A stretch of DNA of 64,000 bases from Kitasatospora cineracea (GTDB lineage: Bacteria > Actinomycetota > Actinomycetes > Streptomycetales > Streptomycetaceae): assembly GCF_003751605.1 (NCBI RefSeq), contig NZ_RJVJ01000002.1, forward strand, positions 1,236,001 to 1,300,000, read 5' to 3'. The first letter of the stretch is position 1; each line of letters opens with the position of its first letter. Under the pieces are notes generated by a model. That model worked only from the letters and a program-made list of their open reading frames with translations, ran no database searches and was not told where the DNA came from. The position numbers and the translations under genes were made by a program. Shown in pieces: positions 25,702 through 33,945 of this stretch.

Positions 25702-27702
25702 GTGGCGGGGCAACGGGCGGTGTGGGAGTCCGGGTTGGAGTCGGTGGTGGTGCACGCGGTGGGCGCGGTGTGCCGGCGCCGGGCCGCGGGCGTACTGCCG
25801 GCGGACGGCCGGGTGCGGGTGTCGGGGCTGCCGCTGCTGGCGGCGGCGGGGTCGCTGCGGGTGCGGGTGCTGTCCGGCGAGGGGCGGGTCGCCGAGGCCC
25901 GGCTGGGCTATCCGGCCCGGGTCCGCGAGGAAGACGAACTCCCTTCCTGGGAGCAGGAGTTGAAGAACCTCCGGGCCCGGTCCGAGCTGCTGGAGGAGCG
26001 CTGCCGCCGGCTGGACGAGCGGATCGCGGAGGTCGCGGCGCTGCGCCCGGTGCCGCCGCAGCGCCGCCGGGACGAGGGGCACCGGCGGGCCCCGGCGGAC
26101 GCGGTGCTGGCGCTGGCCGAGTTCGTGGACGCCCGGCTGGAGGTGCTGCAGGAGCGGGCGGTGGAGCTGGCCCAGCAGGCCCGGCTGGCCGAGCACGCCT
26201 ACCAGGTGGCGGCCGCCCGGGCGGACGCCCGTTCCTCGGCCGAACGGGCGGGCGGGGTCGAGGCGGGGGCGTGCGCGGAGCTGACGGTGCGCGGCGCGGG
26301 CCCGGTGGAGCTGGAGGTGGAGTACACCGTGCCGGGCGCGGTGTGGGTGCCGACGTACCAGCTGGCGCACCGCCGGGGCGAGCGGACGGCGCGGCTGGTG
26401 CTGCGGGCGTCGGTGGCGCAGCGGACGGGCGAGGACTGGTCGGGGGTGCGGCTGGCGCTGTCGACGGCGGGCCTGCTGCGGGCGGGGGCGCTGCCGGAGC
26501 TGGCGTCGCTGCGGATCGGCCGCCGGCAGGCGGCGCCCGCCCCGTCGGGGTGGCGCGCGCAACCGGAGGGCCTGGACGGGCTGTTCGACGGCTGGCAGGA
26601 CGCGCAGCGGTCGAAACCGGAGCCGCCGCAGCCGTCGCCGCGGCGGTCCGGACGGCCGGGCGGCGGGCCCGGTGCGCCGGGTTTCGCCCCGGGCGCGCCG
26701 GCCGCGCCGGGGTTCGCGCCGGCCGGGCCGCCGGTGCGGCTGGCCCCGATGGCGATGCCGGTGGCCGCGGCCGCTCCCCCGCCGCCCCCGGCCGGTGAGC
26801 TGTCCCGGAGCCTGGCGTACGGCGGGGCGGCGCCCGCCCCGCAGGCCGACTCCGCGCCCGCGGCCCCGGCCGAGCCGCGGCCGTCCGCCGACCAGCTGGA
26901 CTACCCGGCGATGGTGCTGGCGGGCCCGGCGGAGGAGTCGTACCGGCGCGGCCGGCTGTTCCCGGAGCCGCCGCGGCTGCGCGGCGGCGGGAGTGCGCTG
27001 CGCGCGGCGGAGGCGGTGGGCCGGCTGCCGCTGCCCCGGTTCGGGGCGCCGCCGCGCGAGTCGGCGGGCTCGTTCGACCACCGCTTCGACGCGCAGGCCC
27101 CGGCGGACGTCCCCTCGGACGGGGTGTGGCACACGGTGGCGGTGGCGGAGCTGCCGGTGGGGGTGCGGACCGCCTACGTGACGGTGCCGTCGGTGGAGGA
27201 GGCGGTGTACGCGGTGCTGGAGCTGTCGAACGCGACGGCGCACGCGCTGCTGGCCGGCCCGGTGGAGGTGTCGGTGGACGGCGACTTCCTGCTGACGGCG
27301 GCGCTGCCGACGCTGGCGCCGGGCGGGGTGCGGGAGTTGGGCCTGGGCCGGGCCGAGGAGCTGCGGGTGGCCCGGCACGCCGAGGTGCAGGAGTCGACGT
27401 CCGGGGTGCTGAACTCGACGACGGTGCTGGAGCACGGCGTGCGGATCGAGCTGGTGAACCGGCTGCCGCACGAGGCGTCGGTGGAGGTCCGCGAGCGGGT
27501 GCCGGTGCCGGGCGATCCGGAGGTGCGGGTCGAGGAGCGGCCGGGCTGGTCGCCGCCGGAGCAGCCGTCCGACGGGGTGCCCTCCTCGGCCCGGATCCGC
27601 CGGGTGGTGGTGCCGGCGGGCGGTTCGGTGGAGCTGACGGGCGGTTATGCGATCCGCATTCCGGCCGGCAAGGCCGTGGTCGGCGGGAACCGGAGGAGTT
27701 GA
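25702..27702 (+). CDS. DUF4139 / mucoidy-inhibitor MuiA-like protein (first of pair)
   Basis: 666-residue protein of the DUF4140-DUF4139 (MuiA-like) family. The N-terminal domain (VVVHAVGAVCRRRAAG) is followed by a coiled-coil region of about 100 residues rich in Glu, Arg and Leu. The DUF4139 core follows (VEYTVPGAVWVPTYQLAHRR, then GEDWSGVRLALSTA). A Pro/Ala-rich insert of about 120 residues interrupts the DUF4139 region (about 300-430), before VWHTVAVAELPVGVRTAYVT. No signal peptide is seen. GTG at 25702 follows AAGGGGG at a short distance. It is divergent from tyrA, and its stop overlaps the ribosome site of the second DUF4139 gene. Function unknown. Confidence 0.85.
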   Translation: MAGQRAVWESGLESVVVHAVGAVCRRRAAGVLPADGRVRVSGLPLLAAAGSLRVRVLSGEGRVAEARLGYPARVREEDELPSWEQELKNLRARSELLEERCRRLDERIAEVAALRPVPPQRRRDEGHRRAPADAVLALAEFVDARLEVLQERAVELAQQARLAEHAYQVAAARADARSSAERAGGVEAGACAELTVRGAGPVELEVEYTVPGAVWVPTYQLAHRRGERTARLVLRASVAQRTGEDWSGVRLALSTAGLLRAGALPELASLRIGRRQAAPAPSGWRAQPEGLDGLFDGWQDAQRSKPEPPQPSPRRSGRPGGGPGAPGFAPGAPAAPGFAPAGPPVRLAPMAMPVAAAAPPPPPAGELSRSLAYGGAAPAPQADSAPAAPAEPRPSADQLDYPAMVLAGPAEESYRRGRLFPEPPRLRGGGSALRAAEAVGRLPLPRFGAPPRESAGSFDHRFDAQAPADVPSDGVWHTVAVAELPVGVRTAYVTVPSVEEAVYAVLELSNATAHALLAGPVEVSVDGDFLLTAALPTLAPGGVRELGLGRAEELRVARHAEVQESTSGVLNSTTVLEHGVRIELVNRLPHEASVEVRERVPVPGDPEVRVEERPGWSPPEQPSDGVPSSARIRRVVVPAGGSVELTGGYAIRIPAGKAVVGGNRRS

Positions 27703-27725
27703 ACGTGCCGGAGGAGTTGAACGTG
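27690..27725 (+). repeat. Duplicated ribosome-binding-site and start-codon module
   Basis: CCGGAGGAGTTGAACGTG occurs twice in perfect tandem (27690-27707 and 27708-27725). Each copy carries a GGAGGAG site and a GTG in the same frame, so the downstream gene has two equivalent starts six codons apart. The first copy also contains the TGA stop of the upstream gene. Confidence 0.9.
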
Positions 27726-29294
27726 GACGAGGAGACGATCGCCCTTCCGGTGACCGCCGCGACCTGTCTGGAGGACCGGGCGCAGCTGGAGCGGACGGCG
27801 GAGCTGGAGCTGGCACCGGGCGTGCACCGGCTGCGGCTGGGCCCGGTGACGGCGCTGGCGGCGGACCGCTCGCTGCACGCCCGGCTGCTGGACCGGGACG
27901 GCGCGCCGACCGGCGCGGCCAAGGTGCTGGACGTGCGGCTGGTGCGGTCCTGGCAGCCGCCGGTGCCGCTGCCGCCGGGGCCGGACGACTCGGCGCTGCG
28001 CCGCCGGGTGCACGACCTGGAGCGCGAGCACCTGGCCGAGTCGCGCCGCCAGGAGCGGCTGCAGGCCCGGCTGGCGCTGCTCGGGCAGCTGGCCGCGGAC
28101 CTGCTGCGGGAGATCGGCGAGGGCGCGGGCCACGGCGAGCTGGAGCAGGCCCGCTGGTCGCGCGAGCTGGACCGGGTGGACGCCGAGCGGGAGTCGTACG
28201 GCGAGCGGCTGCGCGGCTCGCGGCTGCGCTCGGTGGAGCTGGCCGCGGAGCTGGCCCGGGCCGAGGAGGCGCTGGACCTGGCGGAGCGGGAGCCGGCCGA
28301 GCTGCTGGCGTTCGTGGAGCTGTCGGTGGAGTGCACCGAGCCGGGCCGGTTCCTGGCCCGGGTGGGGCACCTGACGGCGTGTGCGCTGTGGCGTCCGGCG
28401 TACCGGGCCGAGCTGGTGGGCGGCACGCTGCGGCTGGAGAGCGACGCGGTGGTGTGGCAGCGCACCGGCGAGGACTGGTCCGACGTGCGGCTGACGCTGT
28501 CGACGGCGCGTTCAGCGTCGGCGGGCGAGCCGCCGGCGCTGGTCGAGGACCGGCTGGTGCTGCGGGAGCGCTCGGCGCAGGAGAAGAAGACCGTCGAGGT
28601 GGAGCTGCGCGAGCAGGCGGTCTCCGACGCGGGCCCGCTGGAGCCGGGCCTGCCGGGCCTGGACGACGGCGGCGAGGTGCGGGTGCTGCGGGTGGACGGC
28701 CCGGTGTCGGTGCCCTCGGACGGGCGGGCGCACCGGGTGCCGGTGAGCGTGTTCGAGGCGGCGGCGCGCAGCGAGTTCGCGGCGGCGCCGGAGCTGTCGG
28801 AGGCGGTCACCGAGGTGGTGTCGTTCCGCAACGCGGCGGGGCACCCGCTGCTGGCCGGCCCGGTGGACCTGGTGCGCGGCTCGGGCTACACCGGCCGGGG
28901 CGCCCTGGAGTTCACCGCGCCGGGCGCGCCGGTGCGCCTGGCGTTCGGCTCCTCGGACGGGCTGCGGGTGGTCCGGGAGGCCGACGAGCGCCGGGAGGGC
29001 GCCGGCCTGGGCGGCCAGCGCACCCTGGTGACCCGCACCGTGCGCCTGCACCTGTCGCGCTTCTCCGGCCCGGACGAGCACACCGAGCGGGTGGTGGTGC
29101 TGCGCGAGCGGATCCCGGTCTCCGAGGTGTCCGCGGTGCAGGTGCGGCTGCGCAAGGAGCACTGCTCGCCGCCGCCGGACGAGCTGGACGCCGAGGGCAT
29201 CGCCCGCTGGGAGGTCCCGCTGCCGCCGGGCGGGCGGCGCACGGTGACGCTGGTGTACGAGATCGCGGCGACGGCGAAGGTGGCGGGCCTGTGA
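27705..29294 (+). CDS. DUF4139 / mucoidy-inhibitor MuiA-like protein (second of pair)
   Basis: 529-residue MuiA-like protein, shorter than its upstream neighbour because it lacks the Pro-rich insert. It has the N-terminal domain, a coiled-coil of about 110 residues (LEREHLAESRRQERLQARLA), and the DUF4139 core with LWRPAYRAELVGG and GEDWSDVRLTLSTARS, ending WEVPLPPGGRRTVTLVYEI. Two equivalent GTG starts (27705 and 27723) lie in the duplicated initiation module. The pair shares the GEDWS motif and so arose from an old duplication. Tight coupling suggests a heteromeric complex (inference). Confidence 0.85.
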   Translation: MPEELNVDEETIALPVTAATCLEDRAQLERTAELELAPGVHRLRLGPVTALAADRSLHARLLDRDGAPTGAAKVLDVRLVRSWQPPVPLPPGPDDSALRRRVHDLEREHLAESRRQERLQARLALLGQLAADLLREIGEGAGHGELEQARWSRELDRVDAERESYGERLRGSRLRSVELAAELARAEEALDLAEREPAELLAFVELSVECTEPGRFLARVGHLTACALWRPAYRAELVGGTLRLESDAVVWQRTGEDWSDVRLTLSTARSASAGEPPALVEDRLVLRERSAQEKKTVEVELREQAVSDAGPLEPGLPGLDDGGEVRVLRVDGPVSVPSDGRAHRVPVSVFEAAARSEFAAAPELSEAVTEVVSFRNAAGHPLLAGPVDLVRGSGYTGRGALEFTAPGAPVRLAFGSSDGLRVVREADERREGAGLGGQRTLVTRTVRLHLSRFSGPDEHTERVVVLRERIPVSEVSAVQVRLRKEHCSPPPDELDAEGIARWEVPLPPGGRRTVTLVYEIAATAKVAGL

Positions 29295-29343
29295 GCCGCG
29301 CCCTTGGCCCGGCGGCCCGGCCCGGAAGGGGTAGAAAAGACCC

Positions 29344-29706
29344 ATGATCTACCACCTCGCCCCGCTGGACGACTGGCTGCGCGACCCGGGCCGGCCGTAC
29401 ACCGCCGCGTCGCTGCTGACCGAGGGCTTCCTGCACTGCTCGCCGGACGAGCCCACCGCGCTGGCGGTGGCCAACGCGTTCTTCCGGGACGCCCCGGAGC
29501 CGCTGATGGCGCTGCTGATCGAGGAGAAGCTGGTCGAGCCGATGGTGAAGTGGGAGGCGGCGGCCGGCGGGCCGCCGCCGGGCGCCGCCGAGGGGGTGCT
29601 GTTCCCGCACATCTACGGCCGGCTGAACCGGACGGCCGTGCTCGGCCTGGAGAAGCTGGAGCGCGGCCAGGACGGCCGCTGGGCGGCCCTGCGGCCCTGG
29701 AGCTGA
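29344..29706 (+). CDS. DUF952 family protein
   Basis: 120-residue cytoplasmic protein of the DUF952 family. It has the family motifs EGFLHCSPDE near residue 27 and FPHIYGRLNRTAV near 87. DUF952 proteins resemble glutathione-S-transferase-like or ADP-ribosyl-binding small proteins in some annotations, but no activity is established. It follows the DUF4139 pair by 49 bases and may be cotranscribed. Confidence 0.9.
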   Translation: MIYHLAPLDDWLRDPGRPYTAASLLTEGFLHCSPDEPTALAVANAFFRDAPEPLMALLIEEKLVEPMVKWEAAAGGPPPGAAEGVLFPHIYGRLNRTAVLGLEKLERGQDGRWAALRPWS

Positions 29707-29763
29707 CCCGCCCCGGCCCCGGGGGCCCGGCCGGGCGGACGACGGCCCGTCAGGGCCGGTCCG

Positions 29764-30741
29764 TCAGAGCCAGCCGCGCTCCCGGGCCGCCATGCCCGCC
29801 TGGAAGCGGGTGGTGGCGCCGAGTTCCCGCATCAGGCCCTGCAGGCGGCGCTGCGTGGTGCGGGCGCTCCAGCCCAGCGAGCGGGCGATCGACTCGTCGG
29901 TGAGGCCGGCCGCCAGCAGGCCCAGCAGCTTGAGGTGGTCGGCCTCCGGCCCGGGCCCCTCGCCGTCGCCGAGCACGGTCTGCAGCGGCACGGCCCGCTC
30001 CCACTCGGCCTCGAACAGCGCGTCCAGGGCCTGCAGCAGGGCGGACGGGTGGATGACGTACGCGGCGTCCAGCACGCTGTCGCCGACGCTGATCGGGATG
30101 ATCGCCATCTTGTCGTCGGCCATCATCATCTTCATCGGCAGCACCGGCCGGACCCGGGCCTCCTCGCCGTCCTCGACGCCGGTGAGGATCTCCTGCTCCA
30201 GCCGCCCGGGCCAGGCGATCGCCTCCTTGTCGAAGACGGTGCGGATCCGCACCCCGGACTTGAGCTTGGCCCGCTGCCGGGGCTGCTCGACCGTCGGGTC
30301 CTGCACGTACGGCGGGCAGTCGAAGCCGCGGATCTGGTACTGGCTGGACTCGATCAGGTGCTCCAGGCGCTGGGCGATCGCCTCGCCGCCGGTGAGCACC
30401 TCCACCGAGTGCGCCGGGTCGGTGTACCGGGAGGCTTCGCGGAAGGCGTCCATCAGCCGGTGCATCTCGGCGCGGGCGGAGCGCAGTTCGGCCTCGCGGT
30501 GGCCGATCAGGGTGCCGATGGCGACGTCGGGGGCGACCGACAGGTAGCGCTCCCGGTCGACCGGGGCGCGGGTGGCCATGCCCTGCTCGGCGAGCCGGTC
30601 CAGGGCGGCCCGGCACTGCTCCAGGGTCAGGCCGCAGTGCTCCGCCAACTCCTCGGCGGTGGACTGCGGCGCGACGACCAGCGCGGCGTACACCTGGCCG
30701 TCGGGCCGGCCGAGGCCCAGCACGGTGAATGCGTCCAGCAT
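29764..30741 (-). CDS. TrmB/LuxR-type HTH transcriptional regulator
   Basis: 325-residue regulator with two DNA-binding parts. Residues 1-65 form a TrmB-like winged helix (STAEELAEHCGLTLEQCRAA). The C-terminal 60 residues are a LuxR helix-turn-helix (LAAGLTDESIARSLGWSART). The middle part (about 100-230) resembles the sensor region of this streptomycete family (YQIRGFDCPPYVQD). The ATG at 30741 has AAGGAA upstream. Two palindromes of identical design lie just upstream, so autoregulation is likely. Its regulon is unknown. Confidence 0.87.
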   Translation of the reverse strand: MLDAFTVLGLGRPDGQVYAALVVAPQSTAEELAEHCGLTLEQCRAALDRLAEQGMATRAPVDRERYLSVAPDVAIGTLIGHREAELRSARAEMHRLMDAFREASRYTDPAHSVEVLTGGEAIAQRLEHLIESSQYQIRGFDCPPYVQDPTVEQPRQRAKLKSGVRIRTVFDKEAIAWPGRLEQEILTGVEDGEEARVRPVLPMKMMMADDKMAIIPISVGDSVLDAAYVIHPSALLQALDALFEAEWERAVPLQTVLGDGEGPGPEADHLKLLGLLAAGLTDESIARSLGWSARTTQRRLQGLMRELGATTRFQAGMAARERGWL

Positions 30742-30781
30742 GGTGGTGGTTCCTTCCCCCGCCGCCCAGTGGCCTGACGCG

Positions 30782-30836
30782 GTGGCGCACTTCCGCCACG
30801 CGCCGGGGCGAACTTCGGTGGCAATCTTCTGCCACC
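30782..30836. promoter_or_regulatory. Twin palindromes upstream of the TrmB/LuxR regulator
   Basis: GTGGCG-N6-CGCCAC (30782-30799) and GGTGGCA-N6-TGCCACC (30817-30836) share the same 6-base spacer, and their centres are 36 bp apart. A TATCGT on the minus strand (30844-30849) could be the -10 element, which puts both sites in the leader just downstream of the start of transcription. Confidence 0.65.
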
Positions 30837-30935
30837 GGGCGGAACGATAGCAAGGCCGTGCGGTGCGCCTCACATGTCAAGGCGCGTCAAGGCCCGGTAA
30901 AGCCCGCCCTCCGCCCGGCCGTCCGGGCACGCGTC

Positions 30936-30970
30936 GGAGCCCGTCCCCGGCGGTGCGGCGGACGGGCTCC
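30936..30970. terminator. Terminator hairpin downstream of the pseudouridine synthase gene
   Basis: Perfect 11-bp inverted repeat (30936-30946 and 30960-30970, 13-base loop), 13 bases beyond the stop of the minus-strand gene. It probably ends the parA-to-pseudouridine-synthase operon. Confidence 0.7.
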
Positions 30971-30982
30971 GGTGGGCGGCTG

Positions 30983-32227
30983 CTACAGGCCGACCTCGTG
31001 CATCAGGGTGCCGACCTCGGGGTTGGTCAGGCGGCGCAGCCAGCCGGACTTCTGGTCGCCCAGCGAGATCGGGCCGAACGCGGTGCGCACCAGCCTCTCC
31101 ACCGGGAAGCCGACCTCGGCCAGCAGGCGGCGCACGATGTGCTTGCGGCCCTCGTGCAGGGTCACCTCGACCAGGTAGTTCTTGCCGAGGTTGGAGATCA
31201 CCTTGAAGCTGTCGGCGCGGGCCCAGCCGTCCTCCAGCTCGACGCCCTTGGCGAGGGTCTTGCCGAGGTCGCGCGGCAGCGGGCCCTGGATCGCGGCCAG
31301 GTAGGTCTTGGTGACGCCGTACTTGGGGTGGGTGAGGCGGTGGGCCAGCTCGCCGTGGTTGGTGAGCAGGATCAGGCCCTCGGTCTCGGTGTCCAGGCGG
31401 CCGACGTGGAACAGCCGGGTCTCCCGGTTGGTCACGTAGTCGCCCAGGCACTGCCGGCCCTCGGGGTCCTCCATCGTGGAGACCACGCCGGCCGGCTTGT
31501 TGAGCGCGAAGAACAGGTAGGACTGGGTGGCGACGGTCAGGCCGTCCACCTTGATCTCGTCCTTCATCGGGTCGACCCGACGGCCCTGCTCCAGCACGGT
31601 CTCGCCGTTGACGTCGACCCGGCCCTGCGCGATCAGCTCCTCGCAGGCCCGGCGGCTGCCCATGCCGGCCCGCGCCAGCACCTTCTGCAGGCGCTCGCCG
31701 TCCTCGCCGACCTCCTTGCCGGGGCCCTCGTGCCGGGCCAGCACCCGGTCCTCGATCCGGCCCTGCAGCTCCCGGGAGCGCTGCGGCTGACGCCGCGGGT
31801 CGCCGGGCGCGCCCTGCCCCTCCCGCCGCGGCCGGGGCGCCGCCCCGGGCTTGCGGGAGTCGTACGCGCCGCGCCCGGGCGTCGCGTTCGGCCCGCCGCC
31901 GTACTCGGGCCGGTCGTACCTGCGCTCCTCCGGACGCGGCTGCCGCCGCTCCTCGCGCCGCTCGCCACCGCGCCCGTACGAGCCCGCGCCCGAGCCGGAG
32001 CCCGACCCGCCGCGGCCCTGGCCGCCGCCGTACGAGCCGCTGCCGCCGCCGTACGAGCCCGAGCCGCCGCGCGAGGACTGCCCGCCGCGGCCACCGCCGC
32101 TGCCGCCGCCGTAGGACGACGATCCGCCCCGGCCCCCGCCCTGCTGGCCGCCTCGGCCGCCGCCCTGCCCGCCCCGGCCCTGGCCGCCGCTGTTCCTGCC
32201 GTTGCCACCGTTGCCACTGCTACGCAT
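30983..32227 (-). CDS. rRNA pseudouridine synthase (RsuA/RluB family) with RGG-like N-terminus
   Basis: 414-residue protein. Residues 1-175 are disordered, made of Gly, Arg, Ser, Tyr and Gln repeats (GRGGQQGGGRGGSSSYGGG and similar). An S4 RNA-binding domain follows (LQKVLARAGMGSRRACEELI, about 180-240). Then comes the synthase domain with the catalytic Asp in VGRLDTETEGLILLTNHG. It isomerises a uridine of 23S rRNA (RluB-like) or 16S rRNA (RsuA-like); RluB is favoured by actinobacterial precedent. Its ATG overlaps the TGA of scpB by one base, so translation is coupled, as commonly seen for scpAB-rluB. Confidence 0.93.
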   Translation of the reverse strand: MRSSGNGGNGRNSGGQGRGGQGGGRGGQQGGGRGGSSSYGGGSGGGRGGQSSRGGSGSYGGGSGSYGGGQGRGGSGSGSGAGSYGRGGERREERRQPRPEERRYDRPEYGGGPNATPGRGAYDSRKPGAAPRPRREGQGAPGDPRRQPQRSRELQGRIEDRVLARHEGPGKEVGEDGERLQKVLARAGMGSRRACEELIAQGRVDVNGETVLEQGRRVDPMKDEIKVDGLTVATQSYLFFALNKPAGVVSTMEDPEGRQCLGDYVTNRETRLFHVGRLDTETEGLILLTNHGELAHRLTHPKYGVTKTYLAAIQGPLPRDLGKTLAKGVELEDGWARADSFKVISNLGKNYLVEVTLHEGRKHIVRRLLAEVGFPVERLVRTAFGPISLGDQKSGWLRRLTNPEVGTLMHEVGL

Positions 32228-33009
32228 CAAAATGTCCGTACGTCGATATCCGTCTGGTCGGCCTGGTTCGGCCTCGGCCCTTCCTGTGCGGCGGCGACCG
32301 CCTGCGCGATCATCGTGCCCTCCAGGGACTCCGCTTCCACGTCGTCGACCTCGGGCAGGAAGGGCGCGAGCTCCGGCAGCTCGTCCAGGCCGCGCAGCCC
32401 CATCCGTTCCAGGAAGTAGTTCGTCGTCCGATACAGGATCGCTCCGGTCTCGGGCTCGGTGCCGGCTTCTTCGACCAGTCCTCGCTGTACCAGGGTACGC
32501 ATCACGCCGTCGCAGTTCACACCACGGACCGCGGAAACCCTCCCGCGCGACACCGGCTGCCGGTACGCGACCACCGCCAGCGTCTCCAGCGCGGCCTGGG
32601 TGAGCCGGGCCTGCTGCCCGTCCAGCACGAACCGCTCGACCGCCCCGGCGCACTCCGCGCGGCTGTAGAACCGCCACCCGCCGGCCACCTGCCGGAGCTC
32701 GAAACCGCGCCCCTGCGCCGTGTACTCGGCCGCCAACTCCCGCAGCACCGCGGCCACTTGATCCCGCGGCGCGTCCAGCACCCCGGCCAGCCTGCCCTCC
32801 GCGACCGGCTCGTCGGCGACCATCAGCACCGCCTCCAGCCCCGCCCGCAGCGGCACCCCGCCGGACTCCGGCTCCGGCACGTCCGGCAGCGCCAGGACGC
32901 GCTCCACCGGCTCGACGCGCACCCCGTCCGGGTACGCCGACTCCTGCCACTCCCCGGGCCGGGGCGCACCCGGCAGCCCCAGGGACCGGCGCGCGGGCCG
33001 CTCCGTCAT
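32227..33009 (-). CDS. scpB: SMC-Scp complex subunit ScpB
   Basis: 260-residue kleisin-interacting winged-helix protein of the SMC condensin complex, needed for chromosome compaction. The core has LRAGLEAVLMVADEPVAEGR, ETLAVVAYRQPVSRGRVSAV and LVQRGLVEEAGTEPETG, all standard ScpB. A 55-residue N-terminal extension and an acidic C-terminal tail are lineage features. Its ATG overlaps the scpA stop by four bases (ATGA). Confidence 0.96.
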   Translation of the reverse strand: MTERPARRSLGLPGAPRPGEWQESAYPDGVRVEPVERVLALPDVPEPESGGVPLRAGLEAVLMVADEPVAEGRLAGVLDAPRDQVAAVLRELAAEYTAQGRGFELRQVAGGWRFYSRAECAGAVERFVLDGQQARLTQAALETLAVVAYRQPVSRGRVSAVRGVNCDGVMRTLVQRGLVEEAGTEPETGAILYRTTNYFLERMGLRGLDELPELAPFLPEVDDVEAESLEGTMIAQAVAAAQEGPRPNQADQTDIDVRTF

Positions 33010-33809
33010 GCCGTACCGCCTTCCTCGCCGCCGCCCGCCGGGCGGTCGAACTCGTCGGTCACCTCGACCCGCTGCCCGGAGGCGGCCACCCAGCGCACCA
33101 CCAGCTCCTCCAGGGCCCGCGGCTGCTCGAAGTCCACCGCCCGCTCCCGGTACAGCTCCAGCAGCGCCAGGAACCGGGCCACCACCACCAGCGTGCTCTC
33201 CGCGTCCGCCGCCAACCGCCCGAAGGTCGCCTCGCCGAGCTCGCCCAGCCGCCGCGCCACCAGCGCGGCCTGCTCGCGCACGCTCACCGGCGGCACGTGG
33301 ATGTGGTCCACGTACACGGCCGGCCGCGGCTTGGGCGCGAACGCCTTCGCGGCCAGCTGCGCGAACCGCTCCGGGCCGACCGCCAGCACCACCTCGGGCA
33401 GCAGCTGCGCGTACCGGGGCTCCAGCGCGACCGTCCGCGCCCGGCGCAGCGCCTCGCCGTCCCAGCGCTCGGCGAACAGCGCCGCGACCCTCTTGTACGC
33501 CCGGTACTGCAGCAGCCGCGCGAACAGCAGGTCGCGCGCCTCCAGCAGCGCCAGGTCCTCCTCGTCCTCGACCTCGGCGACCGGCAGCAGCCGGGCCGCC
33601 TTCAGGTCCAGCAGGGTCGCCGCGACCACCAGGAACTCGGTCGCCGCGTCCAGGTCCCACTCCGGCCCCATCGCCCTGATGTGCGCGACGAACTCGTCGG
33701 TGACCTTCGACAGCGCCACCTCGGTGACGTCCAGCTTGTGCTTGGCGATCAGTCCGAGCAGCAGGTCGAACGGCCCCTCGAAGTTCTCCAACCGGACCTG
33801 GAACGCCAT
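33006..33809 (-). CDS. scpA: Segregation and condensation protein A (kleisin)
   Basis: 267-residue kleisin that bridges the SMC heads and binds ScpB. The N-terminus has the invariant start FQVRLENFEGPFDLLLGLI and KLDVTEVALSKVTDEFV; the C-terminal winged helix (LGELGEATFGRLAADAESTL) contacts the SMC head. It is cotranscribed with scpB, downstream of the parA pair. The 136-base gap behind the parA partner gene holds no clear promoter. Confidence 0.96.
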   Translation of the reverse strand: MAFQVRLENFEGPFDLLLGLIAKHKLDVTEVALSKVTDEFVAHIRAMGPEWDLDAATEFLVVAATLLDLKAARLLPVAEVEDEEDLALLEARDLLFARLLQYRAYKRVAALFAERWDGEALRRARTVALEPRYAQLLPEVVLAVGPERFAQLAAKAFAPKPRPAVYVDHIHVPPVSVREQAALVARRLGELGEATFGRLAADAESTLVVVARFLALLELYRERAVDFEQPRALEELVVRWVAASGQRVEVTDEFDRPAGGGEEGGTA

Positions 33810-33945
33810 AACGCCACATTCTGGCAGAAGGACCGGCGCGCCCGGGGGTGCGAGGAACTGCGCGCCGACGGCCCGGCAGCCGTGTCCGGGTCGCGCCGCG
33901 ACCCCCGGCCCCGCCGCGCCCGGCGCCTGCGCCTCGCGGCAGCCC

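Noticed and set aside
23479..27702. A plus-strand reading of 1,407 codons across cmk, tyrA and the first DUF4139 gene
   Set aside because: Only the part from about 25702 has family motifs. The rest is antisense to two well-identified enzymes and is an effect of the high GC content.
24044..28831. A minus-strand reading of about 1,600 codons
   Set aside because: It is a Ser/Pro/Arg-rich shadow with no domain, antisense to the DUF4139 pair and overlapping tyrA.
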